Part shown: positions 31,437 through 41,100 of the stretch, piece after piece
Layout of the letters: each line of letters begins with the position of its first letter
Position numbering within the stretch: position 1 is the first letter of the stretch
Assembly (NCBI GenBank): GCA_019423635.1
Contig: JAHZBA010000021.1
Coordinates: 1 to 44,505 of the forward strand
Source: Clostridiales bacterium
GTDB taxonomy: Bacteria; Bacillota; Clostridia; Oscillospirales; Oscillospiraceae
Direction of reading: 5' to 3'
DNA: 44,505 nt
Notes under the pieces: generated by a model
What the model was told of the DNA's origin: nothing
Database searches by the model: none
What the model saw: only the letters and a program-made list of their open reading frames with translations
Translations under genes and position numbers: made by a program

Positions 31437-32006
31437 TCAATACTGCCGGACCAGAATCTTTTTCCGCAGATACGGATGCGCCTCCATCAGCCCCAGGGCT
31501 ACCAGATCCACGATCATCACCACCACGCACAGCGCGCCGTTTAAGAGCATGGAATACACCCAGGGGTCCGTCATGGGCATCCCCAGGAAGGTCTCCGGCA
31601 TGTACATGTACCACAGCAGCCCGCCGGAGAGCGTCAGAGAGACCCAGCGGCCAAAGGTTCCCAGCACGGTGCCCCAAATCCAGCCGTACCGCTTCCCGGC
31701 CGCAAAGCCGCAAAGGCCGATAAGGGCGTTGGCCACCACATAGTCCAGCAGCATGGACTGCCAGGAGATGGCGATGCCGCCGCCCAGGAAATACTCCAGC
31801 ACTCCGTTCACCAATCCGCAGCCAATGCCCCATTTCGGTCCCCACCGCAGACAGAAGACGAAGATGGGCACCAGGGCCAGGTCCACGGAGCCGCCCACCG
31901 GCAGACGGAAGACGCGGAAATAGCCCAGCACCGTGGCCAGGGCCACCATCAGTGCGCCCTCCAGAATGGGCCGGATCGGCGAGACGCGAAGGTTTTGTTC
32001 AGACAT
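31437..32006 (-). CDS. thiT: ThiT, thiamine-specific ECF transporter S component
   Basis: ATG 32006 has GGGAGGA about 8 bases upstream. The 189-residue protein has six membrane segments and ThiT features: ILEGALMVALATVLGYFRVF, GGSVDLALVPIFVFCLRWGP, and WQSMLLDYVVANALIGLCG, the region lining the thiamine pocket. As an S component it binds thiamine and works with a shared ECF module (EcfA, EcfA', EcfT) encoded elsewhere. The TPP riboswitch directly upstream confirms the vitamin. Confidence 0.93.
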   Translation of the reverse strand: MSEQNLRVSPIRPILEGALMVALATVLGYFRVFRLPVGGSVDLALVPIFVFCLRWGPKWGIGCGLVNGVLEYFLGGGIAISWQSMLLDYVVANALIGLCGFAAGKRYGWIWGTVLGTFGRWVSLTLSGGLLWYMYMPETFLGMPMTDPWVYSMLLNGALCVVVMIVDLVALGLMEAHPYLRKKILVRQY

Positions 32007-32076
32007 CACAGGTTCCTCCCAAAGTAAAAAGTACCACACGGCGCAAACCTGATACACTGCGCAATGCGGTCCTCTC

Positions 32077-32170
32077 ACTTCCTACGCCGGCATTATCCGG
32101 ATCAGGTTTAAGGGTCTGGAAGCGGCAAGTCGCTCCCATCTCAGCCGGATCGGCATCCAGCGCCCCTGTA
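32077..32170 (-). promoter_or_regulatory. TPP riboswitch (THI box) of thiT
   Basis: Minus-strand reading gives the THI-box landmarks in order: GGGGCGC, CCGGCTGAGATGGGAG, ACCCTTAAACCTGATCCGGA and TAATGCCGGCGTAGGAA. The downstream platform (32053-32005) lacks a T-run terminator. Instead ATCAGGTTT (32053-32045) can pair either with AAACCTGAT inside the aptamer (32109-32101) or with AACCTG just after the ribosome site (32014-32009), which suggests translational control. Confidence 0.95.
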
Positions 32171-32198
32171 TTCAGTTTCTCCCTGTGGTCCGGTTCCC

Positions 32199-32227
32199 AG
32201 TATAGTTTTTTCCCGGGAAAATGTCAA
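32199..32227 (-). promoter_or_regulatory. Promoter of the thiT riboswitch transcript
   Basis: On the minus strand TTGACA (32227-32222), 17 bp, TATACT (32204-32199); about 25 bp before the THI box. Confidence 0.88.
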
Positions 32228-32293
32228 GAGGGCGGGAAAATTTGGGCATGCCCTAACGTGCATTTTATCATGTCCGCATTTTCGTGAAACGCT

Positions 32294-32526
32294 GTAGGGG
32301 CGATGTCCCCATCGCCCGTCCTTCTGGAAATCCGGCGGTTTCTGAGAACGGCGATATCCCCGTTGCCCGTCCTCCGGGAAATCCGGCGGTTTCTGAGAAC
32401 GGCGATATCCCCGTTGCCCGTCCTTCTGGAAATCCGTCGGTTTCTGAGAACGGCGATATCCCCGTCGCCCGTCCTTCTGGAAATCCGGCGGTTCCCTGGA
32501 ACGGGCGATGAGGACATCGCCCCTAC
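32294..32526. repeat. 51-bp tandem-repeat block with inverted ends
   Basis: Four head-to-tail 51-bp units begin at 32299, 32350, 32401 and 32452, differing at only a few bases. The block is bounded by a 25-bp inverted repeat (32294-32318 and 32502-32526, one mismatch) starting GTAGGGGCGATGTCC. Frames through it encode a 17-residue repeat on either strand, but without a ribosome site, so I treat it as a non-coding element. The flanks 32228-32293 and 32527-32690 hold no gene that I can support. Confidence 0.85.
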
Positions 32527-32690
32527 CATCATCCAACCGAACACATCACGAGGCACAAAAACGGGCCAATGATAAACTCCCCCACCGGACCCTCCCGGAA
32601 AATCCGTCCGCCGCCTGCCGGACACAGGGCGGCCTCTCCGCCCCGCCCGCAGAAAAGACTGCCAACGCAAAACCAAAAGGAGGTCCCCTC

Positions 32691-33569
32691 ATGTATGAAC
32701 TGATTCAGGCAGCCCCGCGCACCTACTACGTCCAATGCCCCGCCAGAATGGGCATCTGGAAGCTCAGCGACACCGACGCCGTCTTGATCGACAGCGGCGG
32801 CGACAAGGACACGGGCCGCAAGCTCCAAAAGCTCTTCGACTCCCAGGGCTGGCGCCTGACCGCCATTTTGAACACCCACGCCAACGCCGACCACAACGGG
32901 GGCAACGCCCTGCTTCAGCAGCGGCTGGGCGCTCCGGCCTACGCGCCGGGGATCGACGCCGCCATCACCTCCCACCCCATCCTGGAGCCCGCCTTCCTCT
33001 ACGGCGGCTATCCCTGCAAGCCCCTGCGGAACAAGTTCCTTCTGGCCCAGCCCAGCGACTGCCGCCCCCTGACGGAGGAGGTTCTGCCGGAGGGCCTCAC
33101 CATGCTGCCCCTCCCGGGCCACTTCTTTGACATGTGCGGCTTCCGGACGGCAGACGAGGTGTGGTTCCTGGCGGACTGCCTGTCCGGCGCCAACATTGTG
33201 GAGAAGTACCACGTCAATTTCATCTACAACGTGGCCGCCTATCTGGAGACGCTGGACAAGGTCTGCACCCTGGAGGGCCGGCTCTTCCTCCCCGCCCACG
33301 CGGAGCCCACCGAGGACATCCGGCCCCTGGCGGCGCTGAACCGGGCCAAGGTGCTGGAGATCTGCCAGCTGATTCTGGATTTCTGCCGGGAGCCCCTGTG
33401 CTTTGAGGAGGTGCTGCAAAGCGTGTTCCGGCACTATCAGCTGACCATGGACTTCAACCAGTACGTGCTGGTGGGCAGCACCGTCCGCTCCTACCTCTCC
33501 TACCTGCTGGACAGGGGGGCGCTCACGGCGGAATTCGCAGACTCCAAGCTCCTCTGGCGCACCATCTAG
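32691..33569 (+). CDS. MBL-fold metallo-hydrolase
   Basis: AAAAGGAGG lies 8 bases before ATG 32691. The 292-residue product has the metallo-beta-lactamase fold core. The metal motif reads NTHANADHNGGN, a variant with Asn in place of the second His of HxHxDH, as seen in a subgroup of clostridial MBL proteins. Other ligands are in MLPLPGHFFDMCG and FLADCLSGAN, and a late His in LPAHAEPTED. The C-terminal 80 residues form a winged-helix-like tail. The substrate is unknown. The stop codon coincides with the left end of a MITE-like element. Confidence 0.87.
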   Translation: MYELIQAAPRTYYVQCPARMGIWKLSDTDAVLIDSGGDKDTGRKLQKLFDSQGWRLTAILNTHANADHNGGNALLQQRLGAPAYAPGIDAAITSHPILEPAFLYGGYPCKPLRNKFLLAQPSDCRPLTEEVLPEGLTMLPLPGHFFDMCGFRTADEVWFLADCLSGANIVEKYHVNFIYNVAAYLETLDKVCTLEGRLFLPAHAEPTEDIRPLAALNRAKVLEICQLILDFCREPLCFEEVLQSVFRHYQLTMDFNQYVLVGSTVRSYLSYLLDRGALTAEFADSKLLWRTI

Positions 33570-33784
33570 AGCAATTCCCGGAAATAATGAGAAAAAAGGA
33601 AGCGGGTACAGGGACCGCAGGGCAAGGCGGAGGACGCAGGCGGGCTGACGCCCGTCAAGGACGACTGCGCAGCCGTTGGCGGCTCTGCCGCCTTACGGAT
33701 GCGGCGTCCCCCTTGCGGGGGCAACGCAGCCATGCGGTTCCTGGACCGCTGAACTTTTCGCAGTATTTTTGGGTATTGCTCTAG
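33567..33784. mobile_element. MITE-like element inserted at the MBL stop codon
   Basis: GAGCAATTCCCGGAAATA (33569-33586) matches the reverse complement of TATTTTTGGGTATTGCTC (33764-33781) at 15 of 18 bases. TA flanks both ends (33567-33568, 33782-33783), as in IS630/mariner-type insertions. The 213-bp interior is GC-rich, with small hairpins and no gene. Removing it would still leave TAG as the stop. Confidence 0.6.
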
Positions 33785-33798
33785 AAACCGTATCTCAG

Positions 33799-33835
33799 AC
33801 GGCGAAACGGCCCTTGTTACCGTTTCGCCGTTTTT
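33799..33835 (+). terminator. Rho-independent terminator of the MBL gene
   Basis: ACGGCGAAACGG (33799-33810) pairs with CCGTTTCGCCGT (33820-33831), followed by TTTTT. It is now separated from its gene by the MITE-like element. Confidence 0.88.
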
Positions 33836-33849
33836 GTAACTATTTTGTG

Positions 33850-33900
33850 GTTGACAGTTGTCTACCTCCCTGTTATGGTATAGGTAGACAATCGTATACC
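33850..33900 (+). promoter_or_regulatory. BlaI-type promoter with two operators
   Basis: TTGACA (33851-33856), 17 bp, TATGGT (33874-33879) form the promoter. GTTGACAGTTGTCTAC (33850-33865), over the -35 box, and GGTAGACAATCGTATACC (33883-33900), just after the -10, are near-palindromes sharing the GTAGACA/TGTCTAC half-site, as expected for autoregulation by BlaI dimers. Confidence 0.8.
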
Positions 33901-33915
33901 AAAGGAGGCCTGTCT

Positions 33916-34293
33916 ATGAAAATCAATCTCTCCGACAGCGAGTGGAAGCTGATGAACCGGCTGTGGGAGCGCCAGCCCATGACTATCACGGAGTTGACGG
34001 TGGCCCTGAAGCCGGACACCGGCTGGACGAAAAACACCGTCATCACCATGCTCTCCCGGCTGGAGGCCAAGGGGGCCGTGCATCACCGGGAGGGGGACCG
34101 GGCCAAGCAGTACTTTCCCGCCGTCACCCGGGAGGAGGCCGCCCGAACGGAGACGGAAAACTTTTTAGGCCGGGTCTACGGCGGCAATCTGGGACTGATG
34201 ATGAGCGCCATGGTGGAGAGCCGCCAGCTCTCGGAAGCGGACATTGCGGAGCTGTCCGCCATTTTGGAGAAAGCGGGAGGTGACGCGACATGA
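33916..34293 (+). CDS. blaI: BlaI/MecI-family repressor
   Basis: ATG 33916 follows AAAGGAGG. The 125-residue protein starts with INLSDSEWKLMNRLWERQPM and has the winged HTH of the family (TVALKPDTGWTKNTVITMLSRLEAKG), then the protease-sensitive dimerisation helices. It should sit on the two operators upstream and be removed when the coupled membrane protease senses its signal. It overlaps the M56 gene by 4 bp. No beta-lactamase gene is adjacent. Confidence 0.93.
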   Translation: MKINLSDSEWKLMNRLWERQPMTITELTVALKPDTGWTKNTVITMLSRLEAKGAVHHREGDRAKQYFPAVTREEAARTETENFLGRVYGGNLGLMMSAMVESRQLSEADIAELSAILEKAGGDAT

Positions 34294-37200
34294 AGGAAAT
34301 TCTGATCACCTCCTCCGTCTTGATTCTGGCGCTGCTGGCCCTGCGGGGGCTGTTCCGCAAAACCATCTCCCGGCGGGCCCAGTACGCCCTGTGGGCCCTG
34401 GTGCTGCTGCGTCTTTTGGTGCCGCTGAATCTGCCTGCCGCGGAGCACAGCGTGCTGACGGCGGCGGAGCCGGTGATGCGGGATCTGGAAAATCAGGCGG
34501 TCTATCTCCGGCCGGACCGGGAGACCATCACCGCTCCCCAGGGGACGGAAGCGCCCTATCCCTACGAGGCCGGCGGCGCCTTCGCCGTGGGTCCCGCCTC
34601 CCATGACAACATATACCACTACACGGACCGCCACGAGGTGTCCCACGACGTGGCCTACGCCCATCAGATTGCCCTGGAGGATATCCTGCGGCCCGTCTGG
34701 TACGCCGGAATGCTGGCGGTGGGCCTCTGGTTCCTCTTCTCCAACTATATCTTCTGGCAGAAGCTCTGGAACCGCCGGGTCCCCTATCCGGTGGAGCAGT
34801 GCAGATACCCGGTCTATCTGGTGGAGTCCTGCCTGCCCTCCCCCTGCCTCTTCGGGCTGTTCCGCCCCGCCGTCTACCTGACCCCCGCCGCCGTCTCCAC
34901 GCCGGAGAGCCTGCGGCACGTGCTGGCCCACGAGACCACCCACGCCCGCCACGGGGACCTGCTGTGGTCCCTTCTGCGGTGCGTGTGCCTGACGGTGTAC
35001 TGGTTTGATCCCCTGGTGTGGATCGCCGCCGCCGTCAGTAAGACCGACTGCGAGCTGGCCTGCGACGAGGGGGCCCTGGGGCAGCTGGAGGCGGGAGAGC
35101 GCATCGCCTACGGCCGGACCCTCCTGTCCCTGATCCCGGTGCGGCGGACCCCCGGCAACCCCCTGCTGTCCGCCACCACCATGACAGCGGGCAAGCGGCA
35201 GCTGAAAGACCGCATCACCCGCATTGCGGAGAACCGTAGAAACCGGACCGCGGCTCTTCTGGCGGTGCTGGTGCTGGCGGCCGCCGCCTGCGCCGTCACC
35301 TTCACCGGCGCCGCCTCAAGACCCGCCGAGACCAGGGCCGACGGCCCCCTCACCGGCGAGGAGCTGCGCTACTTCAACGAGACCTTCTTCAACGGCGGCT
35401 TCAACATCCACAACCAGTTCCTCTCCTCCACCTACGAGACCCCGGAGGACATCGACCTCTATGAGCTCTTCTACTGCGGCACCGGCCTGCCGGGCGGCGC
35501 CGGCGGGGAGGAGCGGCAGGCCGTCGTGGACGTCCTGGGCTTTGACGCCGACACCGACCTCACCAAGTGCCCCGCCGGGGAGATGGACCAGGTCCTGCGG
35601 GAGAACACCGGCCTGACCCTGGAGGAGACCCACCAGGTGGGCCTGGAGGGCTTCACCTACCTGGAGCAGTACGACGCCTACTATCTCTTCCACGGCGACA
35701 CCAACTACCGCTATGACGTCCAGATCACCGCCGGGGAGCGGAAGGACGGCCTGATCCGCCTGTACTACGAGGACCTCTTCCTGGCCGACGGCTGGAAGTG
35801 CGTCACCCTCCGGGAGACGGAGGGCGGCGGCTATCACTTCCTCTCCCACCTCCCCTGCGACAAGCCCGCCATCCCCACGGTCTACCCCGCCGGGGACCCG
35901 GTGCTGGTGATTCCCCTGACGGACCTCACCCCCTACGAGCCCCAGACGGTGCCGGTGGAACACCGCAGCTATGACGACGTGTCCTGGGTGGTGGACCGGT
36001 TCTCTCTCAACGAAACCGGCATGGATGACCCAGAGGATGCCAAACAGGTATTGCTTTACTACTCCGCCGACGGCGTCTTCCGCGCCGCTCTGGAAAATCA
36101 GACCCTGGACAGCTTCCTGGAGATCGAATACGATACCTCCGCGGGGCAGATTTCCTCCCAATCCTTCACGGACCTCTGCGGCCGCACCGGCTTTTCCATC
36201 ACCTATCCGGCGGCAACGGGCACCTGCTGCACCGCCTGGTATTCCCTGGACGCGGACGGCAATCCCCTCCTGCTGGTGAATGACGCCGGAACGGAGGGCA
36301 CCGCCGACCTGGACGGTGACGGCCAGGACGAGCTGACATGGGTTCCTCTGGGCTACAGCGGGGAATTTTACTTCCTGCTGTTCCAGCGGGAGGGCAGGCT
36401 GTACAGGGCAGAGCTCCAACAGCTCCTCTTCGACGCCTGGCCGGAACTGTACTGGTGGGACTACGCCATTCTGGACACGGACAGCCGGTGCATTCAGGTC
36501 AGCGGCTCTGTAAACATGCCGGAGTGGGGCGAGAACGCCCGGGCCTCCTTCACCCGTTGGATCTACTTTGACGGGGAGAACCTGCGGGTTTACGCGGAAT
36601 TGCCGGAGACCGTGGACCACGCGGCGGCAAATCTCAGCGATTCCATCCCGGAGGAGGTCCGCGCCGAGGCGCTGAAGCAGGCCCAGGCGTCCTGTGAGGA
36701 GTTCCTGGGCAATGACTGGACCGGCGGCAGCGGCGTCTACGACGACTGGCGGCTCTCCGAGCTCTCCCTGGTGAACACCTATGAGGAATTTCCCGTGGGC
36801 ACGGTGGAGGTCTACCGCTTCGCCTGGCAGGCCCACGCGGCCAAGCCCACGGAGGCGGTCCTGGCCGGAGGCATGTACCTCCAGGAGGACGGCTGGATGG
36901 GCGGGGCCAACGCCAGCGCCAGCCCCTACCTGGTGTACCGCGTCCGGGAAAACGGCCGGCGGCAGCAGCTGGAGAGCCTCCTGACCTTTGACTACGCCCC
37001 GGACAGCATCGCCTACCGGGCGGACCTGTGCCGCACCATTCTCCACAGCGGCCTGGTCACCCCGGAGGCCTTCTCCGGAGAAGACCTCTACTACCTCTTC
37101 GCCATGGACTCCGTCTCCTGCCTCAACGACCTGGCGGAGTTCCCCCAAGACGAACAGACCCTGGCCTTCCAGCGTCTGGCGGAGTATTCCCGGTACGAGG

Positions 37201-38129
37201 CCCCGCTGACGCGGGATGGAGAGCTCTTCTCCGCGGACTTCCCGGGCTCCCTCCAGGGCAATCCCGGCCTCACAAGCGGCGGCGCCCAGGCCCTTCAGCT
37301 TCTGCTGGACGCCCTGAACGGCAGCACAGCGGAGGAAGGCCCCGCCGACGCCTGGGCCCAGCATGTGCTGGCGGAGATCCTCAGCAGCGGTCAGGTCTCC
37401 ATGGAGCTCACCGGCGTCTCCAGGGGCGGCGGGCGGTACGACACCGACCCGGCTCTGGGGAACGGGCCCAACCGGGCGCTGTACTTCGGCGATTTCCTCT
37501 GGTCCTGGGCGGAGGCATCACAACCTGACGGCCCCTCCCTGACCGTGGCCTCCCAGGACGGCACCCGGGCCCTGACCTTCTGGCAGGACAGCGGGCTGGT
37601 CCGCTGCGTCCGGCTGGACCGGACCCTGTGGCTCCGGGCGGAGAGTCCGGACGACCCGGCGGACGTCTTCTCCCAGGACATCTTCTCCTTCATGCGGGTC
37701 TGGTATGACGAGACGGAGTTTGACGCCCTCAGCGGGGGGATTTTAATCCCCGACCGGGGCCAGAGTCACCTGGAGATCGCCCAGGAGTGGTCGGAGCGGG
37801 CCGCCGGCGTGGGTCTTCTGGTGACTCCCGGCAGCAAGTACGCCTGCACCTTCGTGAAGACCACCGCCGACGTGGACGGCTGGACACATCTGCCGGAGGA
37901 CCTCTACCCGGAACAGAGTGCCGGAAAAGAGCGGTTCTGGTTCAGCTACACCCGGGCATTCGTTCCGGAGAACCAGCAGGCCCTGAACTATCAGATGGCC
38001 GGCAACACCGGCAGCTACACCGGCAGCGACCCCAGCGTCCCGGAGGGGGCCTACGAGAACTATCAGATGGGCGTTCTGTACCTCTCCGACCAGGGCTGGC
38101 GCTGCGACGCCACCGGCACCGGGCCCTGA
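34290..38129 (+). CDS. Very large BlaR1-like M56 metallopeptidase sensor
   Basis: The 1279-residue product starts in the ATGA overlap with blaI. Residues 1-320 are the M56 protease domain with several membrane helices. The zinc motif is H214-E215-T-T-H218 in LAHETTHARHGD, with the third ligand E255 in ELACDEGAL. A last membrane segment lies at about 324-342 (AALLAVLVLAAAACAVTF), and some 935 residues are then outside the cell. That is much longer than the usual 240-residue penicillin-binding sensor of BlaR1, and no SxxK penicillin-binding motif was noticed. It includes an FG-GAP/EF-hand-like D673LDGDGQDEL motif. Family knowledge says such proteases relay an outside signal to BlaI; the ligand here is unknown, probably an envelope stress. 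Confidence 0.88.
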   Translation: MKEILITSSVLILALLALRGLFRKTISRRAQYALWALVLLRLLVPLNLPAAEHSVLTAAEPVMRDLENQAVYLRPDRETITAPQGTEAPYPYEAGGAFAVGPASHDNIYHYTDRHEVSHDVAYAHQIALEDILRPVWYAGMLAVGLWFLFSNYIFWQKLWNRRVPYPVEQCRYPVYLVESCLPSPCLFGLFRPAVYLTPAAVSTPESLRHVLAHETTHARHGDLLWSLLRCVCLTVYWFDPLVWIAAAVSKTDCELACDEGALGQLEAGERIAYGRTLLSLIPVRRTPGNPLLSATTMTAGKRQLKDRITRIAENRRNRTAALLAVLVLAAAACAVTFTGAASRPAETRADGPLTGEELRYFNETFFNGGFNIHNQFLSSTYETPEDIDLYELFYCGTGLPGGAGGEERQAVVDVLGFDADTDLTKCPAGEMDQVLRENTGLTLEETHQVGLEGFTYLEQYDAYYLFHGDTNYRYDVQITAGERKDGLIRLYYEDLFLADGWKCVTLRETEGGGYHFLSHLPCDKPAIPTVYPAGDPVLVIPLTDLTPYEPQTVPVEHRSYDDVSWVVDRFSLNETGMDDPEDAKQVLLYYSADGVFRAALENQTLDSFLEIEYDTSAGQISSQSFTDLCGRTGFSITYPAATGTCCTAWYSLDADGNPLLLVNDAGTEGTADLDGDGQDELTWVPLGYSGEFYFLLFQREGRLYRAELQQLLFDAWPELYWWDYAILDTDSRCIQVSGSVNMPEWGENARASFTRWIYFDGENLRVYAELPETVDHAAANLSDSIPEEVRAEALKQAQASCEEFLGNDWTGGSGVYDDWRLSELSLVNTYEEFPVGTVEVYRFAWQAHAAKPTEAVLAGGMYLQEDGWMGGANASASPYLVYRVRENGRRQQLESLLTFDYAPDSIAYRADLCRTILHSGLVTPEAFSGEDLYYLFAMDSVSCLNDLAEFPQDEQTLAFQRLAEYSRYEAPLTRDGELFSADFPGSLQGNPGLTSGGAQALQLLLDALNGSTAEEGPADAWAQHVLAEILSSGQVSMELTGVSRGGGRYDTDPALGNGPNRALYFGDFLWSWAEASQPDGPSLTVASQDGTRALTFWQDSGLVRCVRLDRTLWLRAESPDDPADVFSQDIFSFMRVWYDETEFDALSGGILIPDRGQSHLEIAQEWSERAAGVGLLVTPGSKYACTFVKTTADVDGWTHLPEDLYPEQSAGKERFWFSYTRAFVPENQQALNYQMAGNTGSYTGSDPSVPEGAYENYQMGVLYLSDQGWRCDATGTGP

Positions 38130-38145
38130 TCTTCTGCGGCACTGC

Positions 38146-38183
38146 AAAAAGACATCCGCCGGCACAGCCGGCGGATGTCTTTT
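38146..38183. terminator. Bidirectional terminator
   Basis: AAAAGACATCCGCCGGC (38147-38163) and its complement (38167-38183) with an ACA loop give T-runs on both strands between the convergent M56 and kinase genes. Confidence 0.92.
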
Positions 38184-38196
38184 GTTTCCCTGGCAC

Positions 38197-41100
38197 TTAT
38201 TCCAGCACGTGATCCAGGGTCTCCATCAGTTTTTCGATGTCAATGGGCTTTGCAATATGGCCGTTCATGCCGGCATTCAGCGCCGCCTTCCGGTCCTCCT
38301 CAAAGGCGTTGGCAGTCATGGCCAGAATCGGGATCTCCGCCAGCTCCTTCTGCTCCAGAGCGCGGATCTTCTGGGCTGCCGTGTAGCCGTCCATCACCGG
38401 CATCTGGATGTCCATCAAAATCAGGCGGTAGTAGCCGGGCTCGGAGTTTTTCAGCATCTCCAGCGCAATCTGCCCGTTTTCCGCCACCTCCACCAGGAAG
38501 CCGGCCTCCTCCAGGATCACCTGGGCAATCTCCTGGTTCAGCTCATTGTCCTCCGCCAGAAGGATGCGCCCGGTGTGAACCCGCGGCAGCGCGGCGATCT
38601 TCTTCTCCTCCTTGCTCACAATGGAGTGCAGGCAGTTTCGCAGCTCGGAGAGGAACAGCGGCTTGCTGCAAAAGGCGGTCACGCCGGCCTCCCGGGCCTC
38701 CTCCTCAATGTCGGACCAGTCGTAGGCCGTCAGAACAATGATCGGCACGTTCTCCCCGGTCTCCATCCGGATTCTCCGGGCCACCTCGATGCCGTTCATA
38801 TCCGGCATCAGCCAGTCGATGAGATAGACGCTGTAGCTGTCGCCCCGTGTCATGGCCTGGCGGGTCCGCAGCACCGCCTCCCGGCCCGACAGCGTCCACT
38901 CCGCCCGCATCCCGATCTGCTGGAGCATATAGGACACGCTGTCACAGGTGTTGAAATCGTCGTCCACCACCAGCGCCCGGCAGTTTTTCAGGTTGGGAAT
39001 CGCCTGAATCTCCCGGGGCGTGTCATGCAGGCGGAAGGTGAAGGAGACAATGAACTCCGTGCCCACGCCCTGCTTACTCTTCACCTCGATGGTGCCGTTC
39101 ATCATGTCCACGATGTTCTTGGTGATGGCCATGCCGAGACCGGTGCCCTGAATCCCGCTGATGGTGGAGTTCCGCTCCCGCTCAAAGGGCTCGAAAATGT
39201 GGGCCACGAACTCCTCGCTCATGCCGATGCCCGTGTCCTTGATGGAAAACTCGTAGTTGGCATAGCCCGCCGGCGCGTCAGGCTTCTCCGTAATCCGCAT
39301 ACTGACCATGCCGCCGGCGCCCGTGTACTTGATGCAGTTGCTCAGAAGGTTCAAAAGCACCTGGTTCAGCCGCAGCCGGTCGCAGTAGATCTCCTCATTG
39401 ACAACATTGACCGCATCAATATAGAAGTCCAGCTGCTTGGTCCGGATATCCGCCTGCACAATGCTCCGCAGACCGTGCAGAATGTCCGGCAGGCTGCAAA
39501 GAACCTCGTCCAGGTGCATCTTGCCGCTTTCAATGCGGCTCATGTCCAGCACGTCGTTGATGAGGCTCACCAGATGGTTGCCGGAGGTCAGAATCTTCTT
39601 CAGGTACTCCTCCACCTGCTCCTTCCGGTCGATGTGGGTGATGGCCAGATTGGTGAAGCCCACAATGGCGTTCATGGGCGTGCGGATATCGTGGGACATG
39701 TTGGAGAGGAAGACGCTCTTGGCCTTGCTGGCCCGGTTCGCCTGGGAGAGGGCGTCCTCCAGCAGGTTCTTCTTCTCCAGCTCGCTGCGGGTCTCCTCGT
39801 CCACGCTGCGAAAGCCCATCACGACGCTGCAGCTGTTCTCCTCGTCACCCACGCGCACAGCCTTCATCTGGAAGTACCGCAGCGAGTCCTCACACATCGT
39901 GCGGTAGTTGACATAATACAGCCGGTTCTTCTCCAGCTCCTCCCGCAGCCGCTCCGCGCTGCACGAGCGCCGCATCAGCTCTCGGTCGTCCTGATAGACG
40001 CAGGTCTCTATGTAGCGCTCCATGCACTCCGGCAAGGACAGCGCTCCCTCAAAAATGGAGTCCAGCACCCCTACTCTGCACGCGCTGATCCGCAGCGCAC
40101 GTCCCGCGCCGGTATGCAGGTCGAAGACACAGACCAGACTGTAGTCCACGCTCAGCGCCTGAACCAGCTCCATCTGGCGGCGCTCCTTCATCAGCCGCTC
40201 CTCGTTTTCCCGCATCTTCTGGGCGGTGCAGTCCAGCAAAAAGCGCTGGTAAAACAGCTCCCCGTCCTCCTCCACCAGCTTGATGTTCCCCATCACATGG
40301 AGAATCTGTCCATCATGGTGCCGCACGCGGTACTCCATATTGACGCTGTCGTTCACCTTCCTCAGCCCCCGGATGCACTCCCGGAGCCGGGGCTGATCCT
40401 CCTCCACCACGGACGCCGCCACCGTGTCAAAGCCGTCCGCAATCATCTCCTCCTGGGACCCGTAGCCCAGAATCTGAAGGGCCGCCCGGTTGATGCTGAG
40501 AATCCTGGACCCGTCCAGGCTGTGGCACATCACACCGCAGTCCATGGTGGTGAAAATGGCCTCCAGGGTGCGGTTTTTCGTCAGGATCTCCTGCTCGTAG
40601 GCCCGCTCCTGGGTGATGTCGATTCCCACGCCCACGGTGCCCATCACGCTGCCGTCCAGGTCGTAGAGGGGGGACTTGTAGGTGGTCAGCAGCCGGGTGC
40701 CCTCCCCTGTGAGCACCGTCTCCTCGGAGATCAGGGTCTCCCGCCGGCTCATCACCCGGTTTTCCGACTCAATGCAGACCGGGTCGTCCTGCTCCACATC
40801 CCAGATATAGGCGTGCCGCCGGCCGTGCACCTGCTCTTTGGTCTTGCCCACGGTCTTGCAGAAGCTCTCGTTCACCTTCTCGTGCACGCCGTCCTTCGTC
40901 TTGTACCAGACCAGGTTGGGGACGCTGTCAATGGCGGCCTCCAGATACTGGCTGGTCTGCCAGGCGTCCTTGCTCTGCTTGTATCCCTCCTGCCAGCGCA
41001 GAAAGCGGAACCGGAGCTCCTCCTCGGAGATCGGCGCGGTCCAGACGTCCCGCAGCTCCGCCAGGGGCAGCAGCGGCACCTGGTCCTTTTCCGCCAGCAC

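Noticed and set aside
31096..31845. Minus-strand frame overlapping ThiT and the hairpin region
   Set aside because: It runs out of phase through the conserved ThiT gene and through duplicated non-coding hairpins.
32294..32526. CRISPR array
   Set aside because: The 51-bp units are contiguous with no unique spacers, and no cas genes are present.
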